17,060 bases of DNA. Origin: Coprobacillus sp. CAG:826 (lineage in GTDB: Bacteria; Bacillota_I; Bacilli_A; RFN20; CAG-826). Positions 1-7,856 of this stretch are shown here, in pieces; within the stretch, counting starts at the first letter, position 1, and each line of letters begins with the position of its first letter. A model generated the notes under the pieces. That model ran no database searches. It was given only the letters and a program-made list of their open reading frames with translations, and was not told the origin of the DNA. The DNA lies in the NCBI GenBank assembly GCA_000437235.1, contig FR897043.1:168-17227 (forward strand), read 5' to 3'. The position numbers and the translations under genes are program-made.

Positions 1-73
1 ACTCAATTCAGTATTGGAATATTAAAAGTATTTATATTCTATAGAAATCATATACTTTTTATTTGTTTTATCT

Positions 74-79
74 TATAAT
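74..79 (+). promoter_or_regulatory. -10 box of the folT riboswitch promoter
   Basis: A perfect TATAAT lies about 7 bases before the first base of the THF aptamer, which fits a transcript starting near 85-87. No good -35 hexamer is found at 16-18 bp spacing (TATACT or similar), and there is no TGn extension, so the call rests on the -10 box and its position. Confidence 0.6.
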
Positions 80-85
80 GAAATC

Positions 86-180
86 ACAGAGTAGTTCGAA
101 AGCGTTAAGTGTCTATTCATGGGATGTCGGAATAGAACGAATATCGATTTCGATAGCGGTTTTCGAACGCGTCCGCTGGT
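86..180 (+). ncRNA. Tetrahydrofolate (THF) riboswitch aptamer
   Basis: The conserved THF-I blocks occur in order: GCGTTAAGTGT (102-112), ATGGGATGTC (119-128), CGAA, GCGG and CGTCCGCT. The helices can be drawn: P2 pairs 95-101 with 161-167, P3 pairs 112-118 with 130-136, and P4 pairs 142-146 with 151-155 around a 4-nt loop. The known long-range pseudoknot is also possible (GGATG at 122-126 with CGTCC at 170-174, with one G-U pair). P1 is weak, about three pairs (87-89 with 176-178). Known role of the class: it binds reduced folates and represses folate transport or synthesis genes. It sits directly upstream of folT, the commonest partner. Confidence 0.93.
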
Positions 181-212
181 AGGCGGACCTCTATTAAGGA
201 GGTTCTTTTTTT
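171..212 (+). terminator. Riboswitch expression platform: antiterminator versus terminator that hides the RBS
   Basis: Two hairpins exclude each other. Hairpin A pairs GTCCGC (171-176) with GCGGAC (183-188). Hairpin B pairs 185-192 with 198-205 (8 pairs including two G-U, 5-nt loop) and is followed by seven T's (206-212), the form of an intrinsic terminator. The 3' arm of B contains the AAGGAGG ribosome binding site of folT. Hairpin A uses 171-174, the bases that form the aptamer pseudoknot. Inferred logic: bound THF holds 170-178, hairpin A cannot form, and hairpin B stops transcription and also masks the RBS. This is an OFF switch. Confidence 0.8.
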
Positions 213-758
213 GTGAAGAAAAATAAGAAAGTCTATACGATATGTATAGCGAGTATGATGGCGGCACTTTCCATCATTCTTGACATTTTAAGTGTGCGTA
301 CCGATTCAAGTAAAATCACGCTTTATAGTCTTCCCTTACTTTTATCTGGATTTTTATTTGGACCTTGGGTTGGCTTATTAAGTGGTTTAGCAAGTGGCCT
401 TATTTCGCAAATTATTCTCTATGGATTTAGTGTTACTACACCCATATGGATTATTGCTCCTATGTTATGGGGATTTTTAAGTGGCATTTTATTTCATAAA
501 GCGTTTAAAAAAAGAGAGAAACTTTGGGTTATCTCTCTTGTTGTTATTATTACTTCCATCAGTGCAACTTTAGTGAACACACTTGCTATTTATTTAGATG
601 GATTAATTTTTAACTATCCAACACCTTATGTCATTACACAATTAGGCATTCGTATTCTTACATCACTCGGCCTTAGTGTGGCTTATATTACTTTAATCTA
701 TTTAATTTTACCAAGTTTAAAACCTTTAACTGATTCTTCTACTCATAATGCTTCATAG
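213..758 (+). CDS. folT: Folate ECF transporter S component (FolT)
   Basis: Predicted membrane-embedded substrate-binding subunit of an energy-coupling factor importer, which would bind folates and work with a shared EcfT/EcfA module encoded elsewhere. The 181-residue protein is about the usual S-component size and is very hydrophobic, with around six membrane segments (roughly 8-26, 36-54, 57-75, 78-96, 105-128, 145-168). It has the small-residue-rich GPWVGLLSG stretch at 50-58 and a conserved-looking arginine in SVRTD near 29. The start is GTG at 213, placed 10 nt after AAGGAGG. The strongest evidence for the substrate is the THF riboswitch just upstream. The 3' end overlaps the 3' end of smpB on the other strand by 20 bp. 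No EcfA or EcfT genes are in the window. Confidence 0.88.
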   Translation: MKKNKKVYTICIASMMAALSIILDILSVRTDSSKITLYSLPLLLSGFLFGPWVGLLSGLASGLISQIILYGFSVTTPIWIIAPMLWGFLSGILFHKAFKKREKLWVISLVVIITSISATLVNTLAIYLDGLIFNYPTPYVITQLGIRILTSLGLSVAYITLIYLILPSLKPLTDSSTHNAS

Positions 759-1197
759 CTTTATCAATGGTCCGTTTTTGATCTTTTTCTTTTTCACTTT
801 CCCGTTTATCATAATTTTTCTTTCCTTTACCTAAACATATCTCCACTTTCACTCTACCTCTTTTAAAGTATATTTTCGTAGGAACAAGGGTAAAGGATTT
901 TTCTTTTACTTTTTGTTCTAAGCGAATAATTTCTTTTTTATGTAATAATAATTTTCTAGTTCTTAAAGGATCATGATTAAAAATATTGCCTTCTTTATAA
1001 GGAGCAATATGCATATTAATAATAAAAGCTTCTTGATTACGAATCACAATATAACAATCGTTTAAAGAGGCGCCATTATTACGAATGGACTTAATTTCTG
1101 TACCGGTTAATTCAATGCCTGCTTCTAAAGGATCACTTAAAAAATAATGAAAAGAAGCTTTTCGATTATTGGTAATGATTTTAATGGCAGATTCCAT
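739..1197 (-). CDS. smpB: SsrA-binding protein SmpB
   Basis: Partner of tmRNA in trans-translation. It brings tmRNA to the empty A site of stalled ribosomes and stands in for codon-anticodon pairing. The 152 residues match the family's usual 150-160. The family pattern is clear: ELTGTEIKSIR near 29-39, NCYI-like NDCYIVIRNQEAFIINMHI, YKEGNIFNHDPLRTRKLLLHK near 68-88, and a lysine-rich C-terminal tail from GKGKKNYDKRE that is expected to enter the mRNA channel. Start ATG follows a strong AAAGGAGG. The gene follows rnr, as in many Firmicutes. The tmRNA gene ssrA, often next door, is not seen in this window. No intrinsic terminator separates it from convergent folT. Confidence 0.97.
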   Translation of the reverse strand: MESAIKIITNNRKASFHYFLSDPLEAGIELTGTEIKSIRNNGASLNDCYIVIRNQEAFIINMHIAPYKEGNIFNHDPLRTRKLLLHKKEIIRLEQKVKEKSFTLVPTKIYFKRGRVKVEICLGKGKKNYDKRESEKEKDQKRTIDKAMKHYE

Positions 1198-1256
1198 ATA
1201 TTTAGCCTCCTTTTAGCTATTTTTATCATACTCTTTTTATTCGAGTTTGAATAGTT

Positions 1257-3344
1257 TTATCGTCTTCTACTATGTCTTCTTAATAAATGTGGATTTTCTC
1301 TTTTTCGATAAGATTCCACTAAACGAAGCGTGATTTCTCCTTTTTTCGGATTGGCATCTACAACTTGCACTTTTACTTTGTCACTTACCACAAAGCGTAA
1401 TCCTCTTCTTCTAGAAAAAGCCGAAATGCCTTGTTCATCTAAAACAAAATAATCCGAGAAATCTTCAAACTTCAATAATCCTGAAAGGCCATTTTCTAAT
1501 TCTACAAACATACCACGATTATTCATACCGTCAATATGACCTTCATAAATATCACCAATATGGTTTTGCATATACTCTGCGCCTTTATAATCAACGGATT
1601 CTCTTTCAATGGTAACCGCTCGTCTTTCTTTAAAAGAAGTGTCTTCTGCTAAAAATACGAGCTTTTCTTCTAATTCTTTTAAAGAAGAAAAATCTTTTTC
1701 GAATAAATATTTTCTTAATAAACGATGAACGATTAAATCGGGATATCTTCTGATTGGCGAAGTAAAATGCGTATAGCAAGAAGATGCTAAACCAAAGTGT
1801 GTGTTATAGGCTGCTGAATATCTTGCCTTAGCTAAAGAACGAAGTAAGAAAGTAGAAATAATTTCTTTTTTCGCGTCATCCTGAATACTCATTAAATATT
1901 GTTGTAAATCTTTTGGTTTCACATTTAAAGGGGAAAAATAGATAGGATTTCCCATTCTAGAAGTAAAAGACATCCACGTTTCTAATTTACGAACTTTCGG
2001 TTGTTCATGAATACGATAAATAAAAGGTAAATTTCTCTTATGAATCGTTTCTGCTACGGTTTCATTGGCTAGAATCATAAAATCTTCAATGAGCTTTTCG
2101 CCTTCTTTTTGAATCTTTTTATGAATGCCGATGGCTTTTCCTTCTTGATCCACTTCAATTTTAATTTCCGGAACGCTTAAATCTAAAGCGCCTCTATCAT
2201 CTCTTCTTGCTCTTACTAATTGAGAAAGCTCATGCATCAATAAAAGCGTTTCTTCTAATTCATTTTCAGGATAATTCTTTTCAATGACTTCATTTACATA
2301 AGTATACGTTAAACGATGTTTTGAACGAATAATAGAAGGTTGAATATGAGAAGAAACCACTTCACCTTTATCATTCACATTCATGATACAAGATATGGTT
2401 AAACGATCGACATTGGGGTTTAAAGAACAAATACCATTGGATAAACTAAAGGGAAGCATAGGAACGACACGGTCCGTAACATAGATGGAAGTGCCTCGAT
2501 TTATCGCTTCTTTATCTAGGGCGGTATTTTCTTTTACATAGTGAGAAACATCGGCAATATGCACACCTAAAATATAGCCATCTTTCATCTTTTGAATAGA
2601 AACTGCATCATCTAAGTCACGGGCATCTTCTCCATCAATGGTAACAATGAGTTTATTCCGTAAATCTAACCGTTTCGCCGCTTCTTCTTCCTTCACTTCT
2701 AAAGGTAAAGCTAAAACTTCTACTTCAACATCATTAGGGAAACTAATAGGTGCGTTATTTTCTAAAATAAGGCGTGTCATATCCATTCCTGGGGCATTTT
2801 TAGCACCTAAGACTTTAACAACTTCTAGAAGTATTTTTCGTGGTTTAGAAGATTTAAAATGACAAACAACAACATCTCCGATGGCGCCTTGATAATCGTC
2901 TAAAGAAAAACGAGTAGATAAAGGCGCTAAATAGGAAGCTTCTACATAATATCCTTTTTTATCTCTCTTTACTTCTCCAACGACTTCATGATATTTACGA
3001 GCAACAATTTTAACAACTGCTCCTCCATATTGATGAGGACGAATATAGACTCTATCTCCTAAAATAGCGTCCATTAAATCTTCATCGGTAATATACATAT
3101 CTTCTTCAGCATCAAAAAGATGAACAAAAGCAAAAGTATCTTTTACTGATACCACTTCACCTAATAAAAGGCCTAAAGTTTCTGGTAAAACATAATGTTC
3201 ATCTTCAAAAATAATTTCTCCATCATTTAAAAGAGTTTGAATCATTAAGGCAATATCTTGACGTCGATAAGAAAAATGAGCGTAGATTTCTTGCGCTGTT
3301 ACATAACGATTTTTGCGGATAAAATTTAAAATTTCTTCTTTCAT
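1257..3344 (-). CDS. rnr: Ribonuclease R
   Basis: Processive 3'-5' exoribonuclease that can degrade structured RNA, and is also involved in quality control with SmpB/tmRNA. The 695 residues are slightly short for RNase R (700-800). Visible order: N-terminal winged-helix-like region (1-60), cold-shock OB domains (about 60-180), RNB catalytic domain with the acidic cluster IDGEDARDLDDAV giving D237, D243, D245 and D246, the VHIADVSHYV block at 261-270, an HFTSPIRRYPDL motif, and an S1 domain (about 600-675) beginning GDIYEGHIDG. The tail is basic (RRHSRRR) but much shorter than that of E. coli RNase R. Start ATG has TAGGAGAG 6-7 nt upstream. It lies between secG and smpB, the B. subtilis order without yvaK. 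Confidence 0.97.
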   Translation of the reverse strand: MKEEILNFIRKNRYVTAQEIYAHFSYRRQDIALMIQTLLNDGEIIFEDEHYVLPETLGLLLGEVVSVKDTFAFVHLFDAEEDMYITDEDLMDAILGDRVYIRPHQYGGAVVKIVARKYHEVVGEVKRDKKGYYVEASYLAPLSTRFSLDDYQGAIGDVVVCHFKSSKPRKILLEVVKVLGAKNAPGMDMTRLILENNAPISFPNDVEVEVLALPLEVKEEEAAKRLDLRNKLIVTIDGEDARDLDDAVSIQKMKDGYILGVHIADVSHYVKENTALDKEAINRGTSIYVTDRVVPMLPFSLSNGICSLNPNVDRLTISCIMNVNDKGEVVSSHIQPSIIRSKHRLTYTYVNEVIEKNYPENELEETLLLMHELSQLVRARRDDRGALDLSVPEIKIEVDQEGKAIGIHKKIQKEGEKLIEDFMILANETVAETIHKRNLPFIYRIHEQPKVRKLETWMSFTSRMGNPIYFSPLNVKPKDLQQYLMSIQDDAKKEIISTFLLRSLAKARYSAAYNTHFGLASSCYTHFTSPIRRYPDLIVHRLLRKYLFEKDFSSLKELEEKLVFLAEDTSFKERRAVTIERESVDYKGAEYMQNHIGDIYEGHIDGMNNRGMFVELENGLSGLLKFEDFSDYFVLDEQGISAFSRRRGLRFVVSDKVKVQVVDANPKKGEITLRLVESYRKRENPHLLRRHSRRR

Positions 3345-3365
3345 ACTCTCACTCTCCTATGCAAT

Positions 3366-3387
3366 AAAAAAAGGGATATACTCCCTT
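3366..3387 (-). terminator. Hairpin with U tract between secG and rnr
   Basis: AAGGGA (3371-3376) pairs with TCCCTT (3382-3387) around a 5-nt loop. On the minus strand the stem runs into a run of T's (the complement of A 3366-3372). The plus strand also has T-rich sequence after the stem, so it could work both ways. It would end or attenuate transcription from secG into rnr. Confidence 0.6.
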
Positions 3388-3437
3388 CTTTTTTTCTTTT
3401 TTATTTACAAGTTAAAATAAATCTAACAGATAATTGC

Positions 3438-3668
3438 TTATTTTCCAAGTGCTTTAATTAAAACAGCAAAGAGGAAGAAAACCACGGCAAAGCCAAAGGT
3501 AAGCCAAGAAATGACTAATTCGGAACCTCTTTCTTTTTGATGAGCAAAAACGTTTAAGCCACCACCGGTAATAGCACCAGAAGCACCTTCAGATTTACCA
3601 CCTTGTAGAAGGGATAAAATAATAATAATAACGGCTACGATTAAGAAAATAATATCTAAAGCGCCCAT
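3438..3668 (-). CDS. secG: Preprotein translocase subunit SecG
   Basis: Small accessory subunit of the SecYEG channel that helps SecA-driven export. The 76 residues show two membrane segments (about 4-22 and 52-73). The family signature lies between them: LLQGGKSEGASGAITGGG, then a phenylalanine-containing loop and KERGSE before the second segment. Start ATG has GAGGAGGT at good spacing. The secG-rnr-smpB order is conserved in Bacilli. A weak inverted repeat (3693-3705) lies upstream but has no T run. No convincing sigma-A promoter was found in the 145-nt gap before it, though TATAAA-like sequence is present. Confidence 0.95.
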   Translation of the reverse strand: MGALDIIFLIVAVIIIILSLLQGGKSEGASGAITGGGLNVFAHQKERGSELVISWLTFGFAVVFFLFAVLIKALGK

Positions 3669-3783
3669 AAGAATACCTCCTCATGTTTTTTTCAGTTCAT
3701 AACTGCTCATTTATATTACACTATTTTCAAAAGAAAATAAATAACATTTTTTGGTATTGTCGATTTTCTTTTAAAAAATAGTA

Positions 3784-3800
3784 AAAAAGCACTACTTTTT
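3784..3800 (-). terminator. Weak A/T hairpin downstream of uvrB
   Basis: AAAAAG (3784-3789) can pair with CTTTTT (3795-3800), with a 5-nt loop, 14 nt past the uvrB stop. Only one G-C pair is present and the following T tract is broken, so it may be a poor terminator or chance. Confidence 0.3.
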
Positions 3801-3813
3801 CATTCTATTCCTT

Positions 3814-5787
3814 TTATAAATCCGCTTTTAATTCAAAAATCATATCACGAAGTTGCGCTGCTCTTTCAAAGTCGAATTCTTTGGCAGCTTCACGCATTTG
3901 CTTTTCAAGAGATTTAATTTCACGCTCAATATCCTTTCTTGAACGTTTTCCTTTATCTTTCTTAGCAAAATCTTCAAAAGTATTATCTTCGTTTTTAATC
4001 GGCAAACGAATTTCTTTGATAATGGTTTTCGGTATAATATGATGTTCATCATTATAAGCTTTTTGAATTTGACGACGACGGTTCGTTTCATCAATAGCGG
4101 TCTTCATGGAATCAGTGATTCGATCCGCATACATAATAACGCGACCTTCCGCATTTCTAGCAGCCCGACCAATAATCTGAATTAATGAACGGGTTGAACG
4201 TAAGAAGCCTTCTTTATCCGCATCTAAAATAGCGATTAAGGATACTTCTGGAATATCTAAACCTTCTCTTAATAAGTTAATACCGACTAAAACGTCGTAT
4301 TTTCCTTTACGCAGTTGATAGATAATTTCCGTTCTTTCTAAGGTTTTCGTTTCGTTATGGAGATAGGCGACTTTATAACCACGGTCTTTTAAAAATTTCG
4401 TTAAATCTTCAGCCATACGAATCGTTAACGTGACAATCATGACTCTTTGGTTCTTTTCCATTCGTTTTTGAATTTCTAAAATCAAATCATCGATTTGTCC
4501 CATCGTTGGACGCACTTCAACTTCCGGGTCTAATAAACCCGTAGGACGAATAATTTGTTCCACATATTCTCCATTTGTTCTTCCTAATTCATAGTCCCCT
4601 GGGGTAGCTGAAGTACAAATCACTTGATTCATCAACCCTTCAAATTCATCAAATTTTAAAGGACGGTTATCTAAGGCCGAAGGTAAACGGAAACCATATT
4701 CCACTAAAGTTTGTTTTCTTGAGCGGTCACCATTATACATTCCACGTACTTGCGAGAAGGTAACGTGCGATTCATCGACCACTAACAAAAAATCTTTAGG
4801 AAAGTAATCAAATAAAGTAAAAGGACGTTCTCCTGGTTTTCTTCCATCAATATGACGGGAATAATTTTCAATACCGGGACACATACCAAATTCCATTAAA
4901 GAATCCACATCTTGTTTCGTACGCATTTCTAAGCGTTGTTCCTCTAGGAATTTATGATTTTCATGGAAATACGCTAATCGCTCCACCATTTCTTCTAAAA
5001 TAGCTTTACAAGCCTTCTGTACTCTTTCTTTTGAAGAAGCATGTCCATATGCAGGAAAAATAGGGAAAGTTTGATACGTATGTAAAACTTCACCTGTTAA
5101 AGGATCTACGGTAGCAATTCTTTCAATTTCATCCCCAAAAGTATCAATTTTTACAATGAATTCATTCGTAGAAGCAGGACAAATTTCAATAATATCTCCC
5201 CGTACCCGGAAAGTGCCTGGATTGGTATCTAAATTATTTCTTTGATATTGTCCTTCAACTAAAGCGTGAAAAAGTTTTTTACGGTCAATAACATCGCCTA
5301 CTTTTAACGTAAAAGCTAAACTACGATATTCATCTGGGTCGGTTAAGCCATAAATAGAAGCGACAGAAGCAACGACAATTGTGTCTCTTCTTTCTAATAC
5401 CGAGTGAATCGCGGAACTACGTAACATTTCAATTTCATCGTTCATTACCGCGTTTTTATCAATATACGTATCGGACTTAGGTAAATAAGCTTCTGGTTGA
5501 TAAAAATCAAAGTTAGAAACGAAATATTCTACTCGGTTATGAGGAAACAGTTCTTTAAATTCAGCATAGAGTTGCCCCGCTAAAGTTTTATTATGCACAA
5601 TGACTAATGTAGGTTTTTGTACTTGGGCAATTACATTGGCAATGGTAAATGTCTTTCCAGTTCCGGTTGCACCTAAAAGAACTTGGAAATCTTTTCCATT
5701 ATTAATGCCCTCCACTAATTCTTGGATAGCTTCTGGTTGATCTCCTAACGGAGAATAATTAGACACAAGTTCAAATTTTTCACTCAT
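3814..5787 (-). CDS. uvrB: Excinuclease ABC subunit B (UvrB)
   Basis: Damage-verifying helicase-like subunit of nucleotide excision repair. It is loaded by UvrA and then recruits UvrC. The 657 residues are normal for the family. Visible features: Walker A GATGTGKT at 39-46, the DNA-clamping beta-hairpin around 88-115, a DESH box in domain 3, the helicase motif QIIGRAARNAEGR, and a C-terminal UVR motif (SLEKQMREAAKEFDFERAAQ) for UvrC contact. The beta-hairpin reads N92, F93, F95, Y96, Y101, where well-studied UvrB proteins have tyrosines at 92, 93, 95 and 96. Start ATG is 8 nt inside the upstream membrane-protein gene, with GGAG 7-8 nt before it, implying coupled translation. No uvrA is in the window. 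Confidence 0.97.
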   Translation of the reverse strand: MSEKFELVSNYSPLGDQPEAIQELVEGINNGKDFQVLLGATGTGKTFTIANVIAQVQKPTLVIVHNKTLAGQLYAEFKELFPHNRVEYFVSNFDFYQPEAYLPKSDTYIDKNAVMNDEIEMLRSSAIHSVLERRDTIVVASVASIYGLTDPDEYRSLAFTLKVGDVIDRKKLFHALVEGQYQRNNLDTNPGTFRVRGDIIEICPASTNEFIVKIDTFGDEIERIATVDPLTGEVLHTYQTFPIFPAYGHASSKERVQKACKAILEEMVERLAYFHENHKFLEEQRLEMRTKQDVDSLMEFGMCPGIENYSRHIDGRKPGERPFTLFDYFPKDFLLVVDESHVTFSQVRGMYNGDRSRKQTLVEYGFRLPSALDNRPLKFDEFEGLMNQVICTSATPGDYELGRTNGEYVEQIIRPTGLLDPEVEVRPTMGQIDDLILEIQKRMEKNQRVMIVTLTIRMAEDLTKFLKDRGYKVAYLHNETKTLERTEIIYQLRKGKYDVLVGINLLREGLDIPEVSLIAILDADKEGFLRSTRSLIQIIGRAARNAEGRVIMYADRITDSMKTAIDETNRRRQIQKAYNDEHHIIPKTIIKEIRLPIKNEDNTFEDFAKKDKGKRSRKDIEREIKSLEKQMREAAKEFDFERAAQLRDMIFELKADL

Positions 5788-6748
5788 TTTCTTTCTCCAT
5801 ACCTACCGTTTTTGCTTCGGTAAAACCTTCTCCTCTTATTTCATGTGCCTTGGCAATTGAAATAAAAGCATTGGGATCGACTTTTCGTATATAATCAATA
5901 AACTGCGTATATTCTTTTTTTCCAAAAACAACGCGAATCATTTTTTTATCACCTTTAGAATATCCGCCAATTGCGTTAATCATCGTGGTACTACGATCTA
6001 ATTCACGAATCACAAAATCATTAATTTCTTCATAGTGATCCGACACAATTGTTGCGATAAATGATTCAGAAGTTCCCACAAATATCTTATCAATCAAAAG
6101 TGCGGATACAAAAGCACCAATCACGCCAATAATTGCCGTAACTAGATCCTTGGAAATAATAAAGCCCATAATGATGATTGAAGCATCAATAATAAACGTT
6201 GCAATGGATGTTTTGACTTTCCAATACTTATTTAAAATAAGCGCTAAAACATCAACTCCACCCGTCGATCCACCACCTAAAAAAGTTAAAGCAACACCAA
6301 TACCAACAAAAGCATTTCCACAAAGAGCCGCTAATAAGATGGTAAACCGCGGGTCTATTTTTTCTAGAGTAAAACCACTTTCTAAATTAAACCATTGATC
6401 AACGTGAAGTACACGAATAAACAAAGGAAATGTGGCGGTATAAATTAAAACAGAAAGAAAAGTTTGTACTGAAAATTTTTTTCCTAAAAAGAAAAAGCCA
6501 ATAATGAATAAAATAATATTCAAAGATACTGCTACTATATCAACAATATTTTTAGCATCCCCTGCCGTGCCATAAACTGCGTTTTGTATTGCAATTGCAA
6601 TACCAGAAACACCCCCTGTAACGATATGATAAGGGGTTAAAAAAGCTACAGTACCAAAAGTTAAGAATATTGTTCCTACAGCAATTAAAAAAACGTGATG
6701 CATATTTTTCATTATGTCTTTTTTTGTTAAGTTCTTTTTATTATTCAT
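5780..6748 (-). CDS. yvjA: YitT/YvjA family membrane protein with DUF2179 domain
   Basis: Integral membrane protein of unknown biochemical function. Members of this family are common in Firmicutes, and B. subtilis yvjA also follows prfB. The 322 residues contain about five hydrophobic segments (roughly 17-38, 68-88, 93-110, 134-158, 180-220). A soluble C-terminal DUF2179-like domain (about 228-305) carries TTMINAIGGYS, an IRVVF core, the DPNAF motif and a final EIRGEGF. Start ATG overlaps the end of prfB by 8 nt and has GGAGG 9 nt upstream, inside prfB. The stop is TGA and overlaps uvrB by 8 nt. The compact prfB-yvjA-uvrB arrangement suggests one transcript. The symbol is given by family and position and is not proven orthology. 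Confidence 0.88.
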   Translation of the reverse strand: MNNKKNLTKKDIMKNMHHVFLIAVGTIFLTFGTVAFLTPYHIVTGGVSGIAIAIQNAVYGTAGDAKNIVDIVAVSLNIILFIIGFFFLGKKFSVQTFLSVLIYTATFPLFIRVLHVDQWFNLESGFTLEKIDPRFTILLAALCGNAFVGIGVALTFLGGGSTGGVDVLALILNKYWKVKTSIATFIIDASIIIMGFIISKDLVTAIIGVIGAFVSALLIDKIFVGTSESFIATIVSDHYEEINDFVIRELDRSTTMINAIGGYSKGDKKMIRVVFGKKEYTQFIDYIRKVDPNAFISIAKAHEIRGEGFTEAKTVGMEKENE

Positions 6749-7854
6749 GATTTTTGGCCTCCATTTCTAAATAAGCATACAGAAAGCCATCAATATTGCC
6801 ATCCATAACAGATGCAACATTGCCCTCTTGGTAATTCGTTCGATGATCTTTCACCATTGTATAAGGGCAAAAAACATAAGAACGGATTTGTGACCCCCAT
6901 TCAATATTCTTTTGTTCTCCCACAATTTGATTCATTTCATCTTTTCGTTCCTGTAGTCTTCTTTCATATAAATGCGCTTTTAACATATTCATCGCAATTT
7001 CACGGTTTTGAATCTGTGATCTTTCAACTTGCGAAGAAACGACAATTCCTGTTGGAATGTGCGTAATACGTACGGCAGACTCCGTTTTATTTACGTTTTG
7101 TCCTCCCGCACCTTGGGAGCGATAGGTATCAATGCGTAAATCCTTTTCATTAATTTCAATATCAATTTCATCTTTAAATTCTGGAATGACATTGACGGAA
7201 GCAAAAGATGTATGTCTTCTTCCCGCTGCATCAAATGGGGAAATGCGAACTAAGCGATGCACACCTTTTTCCCCTTTTAAAAGACCATAAGCATTTTTTC
7301 CTTTAATCATGATGGTTGCAGATTTAAGTCCCGCTTCATCACCAGCTTGATAATCAATAATTTGCATTTTAAAATGATGCGCTTCGGCAAAACGCACATA
7401 CATCCGATAAAGCATATCTGCCCAGTCTTGTGATTCTGTACCACCCGCACCAGGATGGAATTCTAAAATCGCATTTAAATGATCAAAGGGTCCATCAAAT
7501 AAAACATTCATTTTCAACGCATTTAATTTTTCTTCAAAGACACTATACTCCATATCAAGAAGTTCTAATGTTTCATCATCCATTTGTTCATTCGCTAAGG
7601 AAAGCATATCTAAAGCACTTTGAAAAGAAAGAGCGGTGTCTTCATACTGCTCTTTTTTTTCTTTTGCTTCATTGAGTTCATTGACAACTTGCATAGCGGC
7701 TTTTTGGTCATTCCAAAAAGTTTCTGCATTCATTTTTTCTTCTAATTCATGGACCTTCTTTTCTAAACTAGCCAGGTCAAAGTGAATCACCAAGCTGATG
7801 TAACACTTTCTCAGCTTCTGAAAGTCCATTTTTTATGGTCATGAAATCACGCAT
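6741..7854 (-). CDS. prfB: Peptide chain release factor 2, made by programmed +1 frameshift
   Basis: Recognises UAA and UGA stops and triggers peptide release. The gene is in two frames. Frame 0 starts at ATG 7854 (GGTGA 6 nt upstream, inside the end of secA) and runs exactly 25 codons to CTT (7782-7780), followed by an in-frame TGA (7779-7777) and C. Shifting +1 on CTTTGAC joins it to a 345-codon body that begins DLASLEKKVHELEEKM and contains ETFWND. The 370-residue product places SPF at 205-207 (stop-codon reading) and GGQ at 250-252 (peptidyl-transferase centre), the numbering known from E. coli RF2, which supports the 25-codon leader. A continuous reading from 7829 gives a false N-terminus. 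The slip site lacks the usual AGGGGG helper; GGTGAT stands nearby instead. Confidence 0.95.
7776..7790 (-). promoter_or_regulatory. prfB programmed +1 frameshift site (CTT TGA C)
   Basis: CTTTGAC at 7782-7776 is the canonical RF2 autoregulatory slip site. When RF2 is scarce, the ribosome pauses at UGA and slips +1 on CUU-U. Just upstream, GGTGAT (7790-7785 or nearby) can pair with the 3' end of 16S rRNA, but its G-G core lies about 7 nt from CTT. In the classic site AGGGGG ends 3 nt away. The leader ends L-G-D-S-L. Confidence 0.92.
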
Positions 7855-7856
7855 GA

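Noticed and set aside
73..267. 64-codon minus-strand open frame over the folT leader
   Set aside because: It lies across the THF riboswitch, terminator and folT start, all strongly supported on the other strand.
2638..2862. 74-codon plus-strand open frame inside rnr
   Set aside because: It is antisense to the well-supported RNB catalytic region, has no RBS and no recognisable motif. The same holds for the other short antisense frames inside prfB, the YitT-family gene and the SpoIIQ-like gene.
3693..3705. Inverted repeat CAGTT-CAT-AACTG upstream of secG
   Set aside because: Only 5 bp arms with a 3-nt loop and no T run in the direction of transcription; too weak to call.
6741..7829. prfB as one continuous frame from 7829
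   Set aside because: Its first 17 residues do not resemble RF2. The upstream frame with RBS, 25 codons and CTT TGA C explains the gene fully.
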